64,000 bases of DNA, taken from positions 38,360,661 through 38,424,660 of the forward strand of contig BTRK01000002.1 of the NCBI GenBank assembly GCA_036245805.1, read 5' to 3'. This stretch comes from Pristionchus mayeri. Lineage: Eukaryota; Nematoda; Chromadorea; Rhabditida; Neodiplogasteridae. Every line of letters starts with the position of its first letter. Position 1 is the stretch's first letter. Shown here piece by piece: positions 13,412 to 27,200 of this stretch. The notes under the pieces were generated by a model. It was not told the origin of the DNA. It saw only the letters and a program-made list of their open reading frames with translations, and ran no database searches. The position numbers and the translations under genes are program-made.

Positions 13412-14045
13412 TCAGACTGGAGTGAGGGAGAGGAGAAGGTGGGGATAGTTGTGGGGAGTGGACGAGGAAGAGGAAGAGGACGAGGACTTGGGCCAGGCCG
13501 CGGCAGGGTGGGAGGAGCATCCAGTGGGAAGGGACGAGAGGCAGTTGGACTGGAGACTTCGGAAGAAGAAGATGAAGAGGATCCTCGTGAGAAGCAGGAA
13601 AGCGAAGAGAGGGCAGGAGGATGGAGGGGATGAAGAAGATGAGGGATCCGATGGCGGCGACACGACCTACGAACTACCCAAGAGAGGAAGAGTGAAGAGA
13701 GAAGCATAGAGGGGACAGAGGGTAGGGTTAGGATCATGCATAGGCCAGTTAATATTGTTAGAAAGAGCTAAATTTAATTGTTTTTTTCCCGGAGACTATC
13801 ACTTGTTACATCACTTACTTCGTTCACTCTGCATTGTCGCCCGAGTTGGTGTAGAGTAGTTGACCTTAATTAGACTGAACGTATTTTTAGGAACACATTA
13901 ATGGATAAAAACATACAAAACATTGCGAATCTCTATCACATTATCACTATTATCACATTATCTATCACAGAATATCGCAAAAAGAAGATGGCAATATTGA
14001 GACCTAAGAACAACTTGAGAGTTAATGATTACCGTAATCTCTCAC

Positions 14046-16838
14046 CTTCTCAGCCGACAGCGAGTCATCCGCCAGCACGCCCAACAGGAACATGAGTATT
14101 CTGGAAAAAAATATGATTTTTATTTGGAAAATAAGCAATGCTTTATACTACAAAGAAAAAACAGGTCGTTCACTTGCCAAAAGAGGAGATACTACGATGG
14201 AATTCTTGCGTACCTATTGAATGGCTTAGGCTGCGCATTCTCCGCGAGCATTCCCTCTTCGTCACTGCGAGTGAGCGTCCAGATACGATGGAATGTACGC
14301 GCTGCCTCCGTTGCGAGCACCTGATGGAAATTGACTATCAATTAGAACACAAAAGCTTCCAGCATGTTTAGTGAAACAACTGGTAGAGTTCGGGTTACAC
14401 GTTGTTCATAAGATTGAATGAGATTCGCATCATCAATAGCAATACTATCTTTTTTTGTGGTAACTATCAATAAAAAAGAGAACGATACAATAACAATAGA
14501 TCTATGATCTCTGACCGATCATCCGTCGTCAGTGCCTTCATCATGATATTCTCCACCACGCTACTCGGTTCGGCGGCATTTCTCGAGTGGAGGAGAAGCA
14601 CCAGACGAGCATCCGCAGACTGAATAAGATTAATGTATTTTGATCTTAAAAACGAGAGTTAGTATTCACGCGCATGGTTGACTCGTGCTTCACTGTGATC
14701 CTTTAACGCTTCGCAAAGTCTCCAAGCGATTATACTTTCCTAATCTTGTTTCAAAAACCTACTTGTTTCAAAGTCGGCAAACTGCAACAGCAATGCTTTC
14801 ATCGCACGAAGAAGAGGCCAACGGGAGACGACTACAAATTGGTGGTTTAGAGAAATAAGGAGAGGAAGATCGGTTCAAGGTACACTCTTTCCTTTTCGAG
14901 AAAAGTTGCAACATCAGATTGACCGGCAACAATTTCAACTATTGAATCAATGTGAAATGGGATTGGGTTTTTAGCACAGAAAGTCGTGTGACACATCGGC
15001 TCACAATGAAGCTTCTCATTTTAAGGCAACGCTTCAACACCAGATTAACCAGCTAGATATTAAACTCTAAAAAAATTAATATAAAAATACCGTACCCCTG
15101 TGGTCACGGTAGTATCGGCAGATGGTTGTCATCAGTCGCTGGCACTCCTCAAGACAAGCCTCCATCATTGCCTGCTCTGCAACGGTCAATAATTGAGCTA
15201 CAGTACTCCATGCATTACCGTATTCAACAAAACCTCCCACCAACAGCAAGTAAGAAAGACAATGACAGTTCTGGCTTTGAAACATAGATCAGACGGGATA
15301 ACAGCAAGAACCCCTCCACACAAACCTTGCTTATCGACGAGACTCGCCAGGAATGCCTTGTTCGGCGACTCATGTTCGAATATCATATTCCAATCGCACT
15401 ACCGTACCTGCTCGGGTTACTGTAGTCGAGTCGAGTGGGGAGGCCGCGCAGAGTAGATCAAGGAGATTCCTCTGGACGAGCGTCGAGCCCATGTCCTCAC
15501 CCGCTGCGCTCAGGGCTGATACCTGGAAAGGAGTTGGTAATTGGCAGCGTTGTAAACTTGTTAAATTCATGTCTCAACTAATCTTCAGCTACAATACTTT
15601 AGCATTGTTACTAATTACTCATGGTTTTGGTAGTTAGATTCGTCACCGGCAAATCATACAATACACTCATACACCACCTCACTCCCTCCTCACCATGTGA
15701 TGTATGTTGTCTCCGATAATCCTCAACTGTTCATCGATCGATTTTAACTTGTCGAATTTCGTATTCACGTAGATCAGAGCGGGAAGTCGAACGGAGGGAG
15801 AACCGAGTACCTGTGAGATTGGGGTTGATTGTTCAGCAAAAATTTGCTCGCGAACACGCCTGCGCGTTTAGTGTCTCACAAGAAATACGAATGCAGTAAC
15901 ATTTTTTAGATCAACGATAATCAACCAGGCAGTGCAATAAATATTATACATTAAGAATTTTATCCCTGATCATGCGCTTGCTCTGACTAATCGATAAACG
16001 CGACTACCGTATCGTTCTAGATATTGATCTCACCTTGGTGGTGCAGTGGTCCATGAGGGGGAAGAGGTCGAAGCCGAAGAGATACAACTGCTTCGGGAGT
16101 GCCTACTGGCCGAGAATGTCGAATATCTGCTTGTAGGTCTCCAGTGCCTTCTGATGGACTCCTGCGATGAAGCGGTACGGTAATCGATTCGCTAGATTCA
16201 ATCGATAATATTTGTCGCTGTTTGCATTAATCTATACATTCGAATATAACTTGAGATATTGACAGCGGTATTTGAATTATTGTTCACCAATCAATACTAT
16301 TTTCAATCATACTACTTCTTCGACAACTAATGCACCCCCCCACAGATTTCAACTAATCGATATCTACGAATACAGCCTCCCGTTAGCAATCGATCGCTCA
16401 CCCATGGGCAGGGCGGGATGGAGGCACTGCGAGAGTCGTTTGGCTACCATAACCGCCTTCGGGATGTCACCGTACTTGGCGTGTTGGGAGAACACCTGGA
16501 ACAAGGTTTATTGATCGCGCTAGCTCCAAAGCCCGGCGCGGAACATTGACAAACATAACATCATGTATTATCGCGAGTGTTCCAGCGCCATAACAGGCTG
16601 ATAGTCCATACCCTAACCAATGAAAGTTTAGCAGGATCGATCGGTAGAGAAAATCGATATTACTGAAATTAGATCTAACCTTGGCGAGCTTGCCCAGCGC
16701 AGAGATGAGGTCGGCCCAATCGATGGTGTTCTCGAACGACTTGAGAGCCTTGACGACAGCGATTACGTATTGCTGAAGTAATTAATGCAATCTTGTTCTT
16801 CAACTCTGGGATTAAATAAGCAAGTAAAACCACTTACT
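14046..16838 (-). pseudogene. DOP1/PAD-1 (Dopey) N-terminal fragment, truncated and broken
   Basis: Dopey-family proteins are large scaffolds of Golgi/endosomal traffic; C. elegans PAD-1 is the nematode member. In 5'-3' order on the minus strand, exons read QYVIAVVKALKSFENTIDW (16772-16680), HAKYGDIPKAVMVAKRLSQC (16495-16402), a GVHQKALETYKQIFDILG exon (16161-16034), SPSVRLPALIYVN...SIDEQL (15810-15694), STLVQRNLLDLLCAA (15515-15408), a helical exon ending near 14513 (14619 start), FHRIWTLTR...PKPFN (14320-14214) and FLLGVLADDSLSAEK (14104-14046). Damage: TAG at 16105-16103 where the family has Trp, a TGA just upstream of exon 1, and no sequence for roughly 75 residues between exons 3 and 4. 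Everything after about a fifth of the usual length is missing, because the fragment ends in an intron at the array boundary. Confidence 0.75.
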
Positions 16839-16839
16839 T

Positions 16840-18250
16840 TGTAATTCCCCGTGCAGGAGTGGGCTCAGTTACTTCGCAGACGACCGATTGTATTCCGCTG
16901 AAATGGGGCAAATGATCGAATGACGATCATGACAATAGAAACATCACAAAACTGCGATATATTTAGGGAAAGCAACAATGAGGAAAAGAGCTCAGTGCAA
17001 TAAATCGAAACAACAAGGCAGTAAAACGTGTAACATGCTAACAACGAACAATTCTACGTGGAGGGCACGTTTGCTTCACCCTGAATAAGCAGTGGCAGAA
17101 TCGCGGGGCGAGTTATCAGTATTTAAAATGCAGATTATACGCAAGTTACGCGAAAGCGAAGTCACCGCAACTAGAGAAGTTAACTCGTCAGTGCAATTAG
17201 AGGTTTGGCATCGCATAGCAGGCTTAAAAGACCCACTACTACTTCAATTCATTGCGGGAAAGATGTCTAGATCGTAATACAACACATTATAATAAAAATT
17301 GACAAGCAAGAAAAGGTTAAACGACAGCAAAACGTCAGTAAAGTCAATGCCAGTGGCGCCACTTGGCAAAGTGCCAACTTGTCGATGTCGAAACCTCTCC
17401 CACAGTATGCCATGGAACACGCTCCCGTTCAAATTAATGCAATTTTCGAAGTCTAATTTCACCCCTGGCATATTTTTATTTTTATTTTTATTTTTTTCGT
17501 AATAATTTAGTTTTAATTGTATATTTCAATAAACAAAGGCCATGAAAAATAAAAATGTAATATTTCGGGCCACCGTATCCCTTTAATCATTTCACGAACA
17601 GATTTATATTTTGGTCTTTTCATAGTTCACTATCTCTAATTTGAAGACGAAATGAGTAAACAGACAGTGTGATTCAGAGATGCGTTGTCGACCGGGCCTG
17701 TGCTGACCCCGCTCGGCCTGAAGAATTGGTTGAATGGTATCAATCTATTGGCAACGGTTGCCACAAGGGTATAATGATATAGACGAAGTGAGTATGATAA
17801 TAAGTGGTGGGGGTCAGAAAAAAAACAAAACGATCAAAAGCACAAAGCCTTGGCTGGGGAGTTTTTTGCTTCTTGGGAAGTATTACATTGTTGCGTGTAA
17901 GCGCGTTTAGATAACAGTTTTTATAACATTTTTTTGAATGAACACACACCATTTCTGTCCATGACCCTTTAATCCCTTAGATGTTGGTGTGGAGCGAAAC
18001 TAAAAATCACTCGAGATTCTAAGCAGGGTCTGATAGGAAAGTGCATTCTAAACAAACAATGAGTCTAGTCCCAAGTTGATAGGCCACCTTCAAAGCGAAG
18101 TGTACTTTTGGTAGTTTTGCTTTTGTCCGCACCCTCCCCAAGCCCCGATAATATTTTTTTTGGATATAAATAGCAATCGCAGTTTCGTGCTAATTGAAAC
18201 CAGCTTATTTTTCCTTCTTTCCCACGATTCATTTTCCGTGCACTTTTTCA
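16840..18250. other. Intergenic region, no gene recognised
   Basis: AT-rich sequence between the DOP1 fragment and the modular protein gene. Short open frames near 17092-17277 and on both strands at 17244-17502 have no recognisable motif, and no splice pattern joins them. A T-rich run lies at 17470-17500. The first exons of the modular protein gene may lie here unseen. Confidence 0.4.
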
Positions 18251-18251
18251 G

Positions 18252-21200
18252 GGATACACGGGACGCGTTCTTGACAATCACACTGCAATTTAACGGAACG
18301 GAATACGATACCAAGAAAGGCATATCATTCTACTACTACAACAATTTGCTGCTAGGTTGTGAACAATCACGTGATGGAGAAATTCGAAGAATAAAAGATC
18401 CGAGCTCAGAGATTAATATCGGTTAGTAAGTCATAACGGCACTTCTTCGGTTTCTGCCACCCCCCATTTCACTCATATAGCCCACTTATTAATAGACATT
18501 TCTCCCTGGTTTCCGGCCGCTCAACCCCTCATTGAAGGAAGGAATGGGAAGATGAGAGAGGGGGAGGCCAGAAACATGTGGCTATTTAATGAAAATATGT
18601 TTAAAGTAGACAGAGTGATGCACCTTTACCTTAAGGTTTATTTGAGAACTTTACCAACGAAGTGCTCGACTAAGTGAGAAAGACGCATTTTGTCGTTTCG
18701 AGCTCACGAATGCACTCTCTGTGTGATTTTCGGATCCTTTTTAATTGAACAAGTCATGCTGGACTGATTATTGAGCAATCTTTTGGTTATTTTTTAGTGG
18801 AATATATTATATATAATCTTGTCATTGATACCATTCCTTTTTTGAAAATTTATAAAATCGCATTGGGGTGTTTCAAAAAGACATTCAAAAACAAAACAAA
18901 TGGTAAAATAAATAGTCCAGTACGACCATATGGGGGGTGACAATTGCTAAAACGACAATTGCTCAACTCGTCGCCGTTTGCATGCAATTTGGCGCAGCGA
19001 CTTGGGAGTTATTTCATTGTAACCAGTATGCGCTACTATACATTTGCATATATTAGTCTTGTTACCTGGCGAACTTGAGTTTTACACTTCATCAACGACC
19101 AGGGGTTCATGGTCCAAAATTGAGAATTTTAGCAAAAAATCATGGCTAGATAAACACCAAATGCCCTAACCAATCGATACACATATTACTAGTATAGAGT
19201 AGTTACTCGGGCTATATAATACCAATTGGTTACGGTACTAAGTGTTTATCTAGACATGATTTTCTGCTCAAAATCTGAATTTTGGACCATGGTCGTTGGT
19301 GAAGTGCAAAACTCATGATCGCTTGGTAACGAGACTAATGTATGCAAATGTACGAGAGCGCATACTGGTTACAATGAAGCAACTCCCAAGTCGCTGCGCC
19401 AAATTGCAAGTGAACGGCGACGAGTTGAGCAATTGTCGTTTTAGCAATTGCCCCCCCTCCCGATCGTATGATACACACATCCATTGTTTGCCTTCATTCG
19501 ATTCTTTAAGTTTCAAGCTATTAATCCTGAAACGTTTCGCTTCGTCTATTTCACAAAGCCAATTGACTGGACTACGTGTATTGGTTCAACTGTAAGTAGA
19601 TCACATTAAATCTTATTTTTTTCCATATGAATATCAATCAAGCTTAGAAAGCATATGAAGTAAAAAGCGAGTAAATACTTTCATTTCTTGCATTGCATTA
19701 TTGAGTCATCAGTGCACATTCTTTAGAATAGGGATGCAATAAATCGTATTTTCATTCTGTGAGCGTTTCTCGGCGAGTATGCAAATACTCATTTCGTATG
19801 AAGTTATCACTGCATTTTTGTTTTTATCGCATTTTATTCCGTTTGATGATACTTCAGACGTGCATCGTGCAAGGTTCATGTGTCATGAAGCCGGCAGTCG
19901 ATTTCATTGCAGCAACCACGCCAATTGATGACAACTGTGAAGTTGGCCTGATGATAAGGTGAGATGCACCACCTGTCTTGTATTATTGTTATTATTATTG
20001 AAATAGTAACAGCTCAAAGTAGATTTTAATCAACATAGATAAAGGTATTACATTGCAGTCCGCGCACTCCTGATAACAAGTACAATGTAAAGGTGCAAGT
20101 GTTCAATAATTACATCAAAACAGAAAAAGGCGTTTGGCTACTCAACAATGGCAATAATATTATGAAATGCGAGGCAACAACTGTTAGCACAAATGGAAAG
20201 GCAATTTTAATGGGAATGGACGTTCAAATTATGAAAAACGAAAAGCTGGAGAATAGCATTCTGAAAGATGTTTCCTTAACTTCAAAAACGTCTCGAATTT
20301 TTCCGGACCATACAATATGCGAAATTGAAATCACGGATCCAATCGACAAGAACACGGTATTTTGACAGAATTTAATTTTGTATTTCCTGTATTTCCTCTT
20401 TCAGTTGTTCGGCTTACCTAATCATGAGTGGCGACTGGCCTATGTAATGCGTCCAATTGACTGGGGGACTTGCGGAACGCATAGTGTAAAATAATTCACT
20501 TAAATGTAGATGCGATATATGTAAAAGCAACACACCATTACTCGGTTATTGTTATTTTGCAATGAACACTCAAATATATTGAGTTCGTAATTTCAGAGGT
20601 GTGCTGTGGAAGGAGCTTGCCTCTCGCAATCAGAAGAACTCGTTTTTCCGAAGCAACCACTGTATAAAAATTGCGATGCTGGAATACGGATGACGTAAGT
20701 ATTAACTTAGTGTTAACTTGATGAAATCAACTTAGTCTCAATAACAACCATAATTCTGAATCGTACGTACAAATGATAGTAAAGAACAAGAACATCGATC
20801 CAATCTATGGAATCTCGATAGTTAAAAACGCCCGGAAGATAGTGGGATGTCACCAGGATAAAGCCAGGCATTTGCAAGCGATTCCAGAACTTAACGCGGG
20901 TTCGCTCTGATTTCTCTCAAGTATAGAATTTGATTTTTGTAAAAGCGTAAAAATTTTTACACGGCATATATGTATCACGGCATCGCGTGACAGGATAAAT
21001 TAGATCATAATGTTCGACATTTCAGCAATACACTTCAAGCAATTTCTAATGAATTACTTTGTTTGTACAGTCACAGTTAACAATAGGACGGAGGTTTGCC
21101 ATGATTGCTCTTATTCCACTATGAACGATTGTTGGCTCCAGATCTTATTCCACTATGAACAATTGTTGGCTCTATAGTAACATGAGGGTCCCACATGATA

Positions 21201-24200
21201 CTTTCCTGTTCCCGATATTTTTTGTGGTTCGATAATTTTGTTTACCCAAGCATTTGTCATAACAAACTAATTTTTGCTGAAGTTGCCGTAAACGGGTAGG
21301 AGGTATAGAAATATATTTTTTCTGCATATATATTTTTTCTGCACTTCTGCAGAATTCTGCAGGAGCGCCGACGGGCACTTCTGTATAAGTCCGGACCAGG
21401 TCGCAACAGCCTACCAAGAGTACGTACACATCAAACCCTACTTAGGAAGACATCCAATTTAAGAGAGAACTGAGCACTCTTCTCTAAGTGTCTTACTATT
21501 ACTCTAAAATACAACTGGCTAAGCGCGTAGTAAAACCTATGGATGAACCTATTGATTTGGTCCGGTCTTCTGCAGACGCGCCGACGCAAAGTATGGAACC
21601 ACAAAAGTATGGAACCACAAAATATCGGACCACACAAATATATGGTGTTTGAAAGGACCCCCATTTTACTATAGAGCCCGATTTTTTAACGATTTTTTCC
21701 AGAATGAGGTATACGAGCCCGATTCTCTAAGAGTCAAACAAAACGTGGCACAGCATTTTTACGAAAATGTGTAAAAAGGGGTTCTCGGAGGTGCTGATCA
21801 CGATGGTCAACTTCATTTTGCCTGATCTCGACCGGTTGAGCCAGGCTGCATGTAGGCTCCATCTTCTTTATTGGCAATATCGCATGAACCGATTTATGAA
21901 TCTACTTCAAACTTGCGCAGATGATGTATTTGGCGGCCATGAATCCAATTCTATATAATTAGCATATATTAATAGATAATAAGTGCATGCAATTTAGGTT
22001 CTCGAATATAAGGCCAAAGCTAACACAACGAATTATATGGGCGGATGCGCCATGCTCTGGCGATAATTTTTCTTATACAGGGTATGGTGTTTAAATTCTG
22101 CTCCTTAAAGTTGCATGCATTTTTCTGACTCATTTTGTCTCTTTTGCCGCTCAAATTGCTCAAGTGAGTGAGAAATGAAATTAATATCCTTTGTCTTCGC
22201 GATAGTGGAACTGAAACTCATCTCATTTCTCACTCACTTTAGCATTTTGAGCGGCAAAAGAGACAACATGAGTCAGAAAAATGCATGTAACTTTAAGGAG
22301 CAGAATTTAAACACTATACCATGTATAAGAAAAATGTTCGCCAGAGTAAGGCGAACCCGCGCATATAATTCGTTGTATTAGCTTTGGCCTTATATTCGAG
22401 AACCTAAATTGCATGCACTTATTGTATATTAATATATGAATATTATATAGAATTGGATTCAGGACCGCCAAATACATCATATGCGCAAGTTTGAAGAAGA
22501 TTCATAAATCGGTTCCCGAGATATTGCTAATAAAGAAGATGGTGCCTACATGCAGCCTGACTCAACCGGCCGAGATCATGCAAAATAAAGTTGACCATCG
22601 TGATCAGCACCATCGAGAACCCCTTTTTGCACCCCAAAAATGCTGTGCCAGGCTCCGTGGGAGATTGTTCGACTCTTGCAGAACCGGACTCATAAATAGT
22701 CAAATTCAGCTTTTATCTCTTGCCAACGACGAGACGATTCGATTAGTATACGTGCGAACAATTGACTGGGAAACGTGCGGAAAAGAGGCGGTAATTAATT
22801 AATTATGTTCTGAAATTAGTACTCCCGCTCCTTACAATCTTTCAACGAACGTCTTTATATTTACATTATTGTATGCAGAAACATTTTTTTCAGCTTTGAG
22901 GAACAGCAGGGTCTTGCATATCTGAAAAGATAAATTTTGCCTTTCCGGCAACAAATATTGATCCCGATTTCAAAATAGGTGTTTGGATAAGGTAGGAACC
23001 ATTACGAATGGACTACGAATGTTTCACGGAAGACGAACCAAAGTTGCGCTATATCAAAGTTTTCGGTAGTTAAATAAAAACTAACGGCCAAACTTACGAG
23101 CGAATATATCCATGTTGTTCAGTGCTCTCTCGGATACTCAATGGATTGTCAAATTGCTCGTTGTCGGCAAGAAACTGGACATTGCACGGGGAATAGGCCT
23201 CTCGCATGAAGTTGAGCACGTAGGAAGCAATGGAAAACCAATATTCCGTAACGCGGAAACAATTGTTGGATGTAAAAGCACCGACAACATTGGGACGGTA
23301 AATATTGAAGCAATGGACGGTCTGGGCGTAGGCGAGTATTTTTTTATTAATTAAATGGTTTTCGTTAATTAAATTATTCGTGAATGATGAGTATGAGATT
23401 AATATATTTTATTGTAGCTTCTGATCAGACATGGAACTCTCGTCTGACGGAAAGTTTTGCCTACTGCGAAATACTCGTCAATAATGCGAATCCCGTGAGA
23501 TTGCTTGTTATGTATTGTTAAATTTGTATATTTTGTAATTTTTAAATTAAATCTTACATAATTTTTTTTTAATTGTACATAAAATATCGAATTCACAGAT
23601 TCATAACCTCAATAGAGGCAGACTTCATCTGGCCTACGTTACCAGGTCAAATATTTATACAGACGACTTCAAACCATCGGAAAAAATCGGAACGGTGAAA
23701 AGCTATTTCATATTTTTTTCAGGGAATTACATTTACACTTCCAAACATTAAAACTAATTATTTAAAAAATAACATTTAAATTGTCAAGAAATTTAGCTAG
23801 ATGAAAATCGTCGATGCAATCCATTCAATCGTAAATTTAAAAATGAGACATATGAAGTCGAAAAAATCCTCAAATTACAAGTGAGATTTTTATTCGAATT
23901 GATGAAGTTAAAAGCACGCAGATCAAAGATCTTCTATCACCTAAAATTATATGTTCGGACGTACATCCAAAATCGGAAATATAGTGAGACATTGTGCATC
24001 TCATTGGTTCATGAATTCATTTCAGTGCTGAAGTATCATCAAAAGTCAGCAAAGTGAAAAGAATTGAGTGCACGCAAAATGATGACGATGTCTGGGCATA
24101 TCAAATTATTCAAGAAAACCAGAAACCGATATTCGTGAAACCAAATACCGCCGTTGAAGTGTTCTGCGGCGTCCCAGGTAACACTCACTAAAACTGTTAA

Positions 24201-27200
24201 TATCAGGCTGAGTAATAAGTTTTGTCCGATTTCAGCTAATGTGCACCTCTCTCATCGCTCGTTGTAATCCAATCAGCTTATGTCTTTCAATGATATCATA
24301 TTTATCCTGACGTCAGGCACAATGGTCCTGCAGAAGGGTGACTTCAGTGTGGAGGGAATGGGGATCTTCGGTCTCAGAGCGTCGTTAGGTCAAAGGATGG
24401 GATCTTCTTTGGCTTCTCTGGTCAACTGTAGGGACGATCGTGACGGATCTCCGTTGAGCATCGAAGTAGATCATCCTGCCGCCGAACACCTGACTTGCGC
24501 CGGTTAGGAACTCACAATGCAGACAGCGGGGCTTTCTTGACGGTAGATCACTCGAGACGATGGGAATCCGTCCGTGCTCCTCCTCTTGAAGTGTACCAAG
24601 TAGGCGATACTCTCCGGGTTGCCCAAGCTGACGGGAGAGGATTCCCCAAACTAGGTCGGAAAAGAGCGGGGTCAGGGACGACCGCCCATCACGAGCGCTA
24701 GAATGGAGAATGGAGAATGGAGAATGGAGAATGGAGAATGGAGAATGGAGAATGGAGAATGGAGAATGATAGATAGGGTAGATTAATGATAGATAGATCA
24801 ATGATAGATAGGGGCATTTATACTATCTTTAGCGCACACTACCATAGATCTGTCTGACCAATGAAACGGATAAAGTCATGTCCTAAACTTAATGTTGTTG
24901 ACCAACACCCTGACTTTTTGAAGGATCAGCATTTCTTTGCGAATAGAGCTAGCGCCAAATCTTTGCCACAGTAATGAAGTATGATTGACATATATCGCGC
25001 TGGTGATGTTGATACTGATCAGCATGGAGAGGCCTGTTAAAGATGAGTGCTTAATCCGAGTCTGAGTTGTCATGAGGCTTATCAAGATACGATTATGGCG
25101 TACTGTAACTATACCGATGGGTCTTGTGATTTCAATTATTCATGCATGTGAACTACATTTATAGTACATGCCATAATTTTATTTAGGAGGGTATGCAGCA
25201 CTTCATCCATGATCAGTGCTCTTCAGATTATACATGTCCAATTTTGAACATCGAAATTCAAATTTCCGGCATTGTTGTGATAGCGCAGTGGTTTGAATAA
25301 CAGTTATTTCGTGCTAAAATTAAAGAACAATCCTTGCCCTATCGGTCACTAATTAGGAAGCTCTTGGAGATCGGTACTTTTTGTGGGGTGGGTTTTACCT
25401 GAAAACCCTAAATATCAGATTTTTCAACATTTCAATCGAAAGATAGTTGATGAACCAACATCACATTTTTAGATGAAAAAGCCAAATAGTATTTTAACTA
25501 TCGGCATAAATGAGAGTCCTATAGGCAGTGATAACAGCGCCCCTAGGTAGATGCTAGTCCAGTCAATCTGCGAAACAGGGAATTTCTTCGAGAAGATTCT
25601 AATTTTCAATGGTGTCTCGGATTCAGTGACCTGTACGAAGGCAATAACGAATCCATCAACTCTCACTTTTTGCTACTAGGTAGAACAAGTCTTAGACTTC
25701 TTAGTACACTTTGTGAGCTTAGACCTAAAATTGTATCTTTGAAGTACAGCAATATTAAAGAAAATATTAACTATTGTGAAAAAAAAAAAAAAGTTGCGTT
25801 GACCTTCATTTCTGCCACAGTAGGCAACGTTGCCCCATCCCAACCATAATGTTCTAAAGATCGAATATGTCCATATATATTGGCATGAGGACAACATGTA
25901 GCGATTTGACACAAATAAACAATATAAGATCAAAGCGGGGGTACGAAATCGGACAAAACTTATTACTCAGCCTAATACAAATGAGTTCTAGAATATATAT
26001 AATTTGTTGACATTGATGCTACTTTTTTCTATAATGAAATGTGTTTCTTTTCACACGCAAATATGTTATATTAAAGCGAAAACTTCACGTTGCAAAATGC
26101 TTAAAGACAATTAAAATTAAAATTTTCAGTTTCGCTAATGTGCAAAGATTTACCAGGCAACAAAACAACTAGTTCGCCTAAATTCGAACAAGATTTAAAC
26201 ACCATGCAAGTGTCACTCAAGGTTTGATTTTTTAGAGAAAATCTGCCAAATGATTAATCTCAGTGCCCAGACAAATGGCTAATCAACACGATTTCAAACT
26301 TAAAACCTTTCAATTATATCGGCACAACATACTGTGCCGTTAGCAGAAAACATCCGAACACCGCGGCGTGGTTTGTCAATCATGAAGGATATGAAACCGA
26401 GACGTGCGTGACGGAAATTTAGGAACGAATACAGCGCAATTTCCAAAAATTTCACGTTTCTTCGATTATCGTGAATTTTCATTTTTGCGACTTGCTTTTT
26501 TCCATTCTTTTTTCATATGCGTTTTCACAAAACGGATGTGTTTTTACACTGAAATATTGCTAGAAAAGCAATATATGAGTGACTGTCTGAGAGAATTAAG
26601 CATGTGCCGTACAACGAGAAATAAAGTACCAATGTGAAGATTGATCTTAGGGTAACTTTTCGCGTAGAGTTCGAAAATCGACCTTAGAACGCCGTATCTC
26701 TGACCCCTCATTTCCTGTGTCGCGCTGTATCTGGGTGGTCGTTTTTTGTATCTTTTGAATGGCTCATCCAAACCTCATAAATGTATAGTAATTCTGAAAG
26801 TATCTCGACGAGATAAGCATTTTTACCGTTGGAAGTGAAAAGCTAGCTCATCTGTAAAAAAATATGGCAAATATTATGAAATAAAATACGACGAAATTGA
26901 CGCCCTGAAAAATTTTAATCCGTATGCCCTTTTTTAAATGTGGTATTTATATTCTACGTGAAAAGTTACTCCTAGGCGCCATTTTTCGCTCCAAAAGACG
27001 TGCACGGACGGGGTTTCCTGGTTCGAGGAAAACTTAATTATGCAAAATTTCTGCATAAATTTGTATTTTTCAGGCGTACCATCGTGATCTCAGATCACTT
27101 TTGAACAAATATTTACTATTCTAGATTGAAAAAGTATGATTACGCTAAAAAATACGGAATTTCACTCATTCCTAAAAATTTCATTTTACAACATCGACAA

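Larger units (their letters stand above)
1714..14005. repeat. Head-to-tail triplication of a 4,096-bp unit
   Basis: Units are 1714-5809, 5810-9905 and 9906-14001, plus a shared ACCT. Every line I compared, and every translated segment, is identical among the copies. The tetranucleotide ACCT is shared by the left flank, both internal junctions and the right exit (14002-14005), so the breakpoint has 4 bp of microhomology. Each unit begins inside an intron of the THAP/DDE gene and ends about 590 bp past its stop codon. Only copy 1 is joined to the THAP exons. Either a very recent tandem duplication or an assembly artefact would explain this. Confidence 0.97.

Noticed and set aside
1714..14005. 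CRISPR array or centromeric satellite
   Set aside because: The units are 4.1 kb, contain spliced transposase exons and a mariner insertion, and number only three.
22897..22899. TGA as a selenocysteine codon
   Set aside because: Nematodes have very few selenoproteins, no SECIS-like structure was seen, and other nonsense codons in the window make decay the simpler explanation.
25960..25980. Telomere-like TTAGGC
   Set aside because: Only a single occurrence, within a transposon end (GCCTAA); no tandem array.
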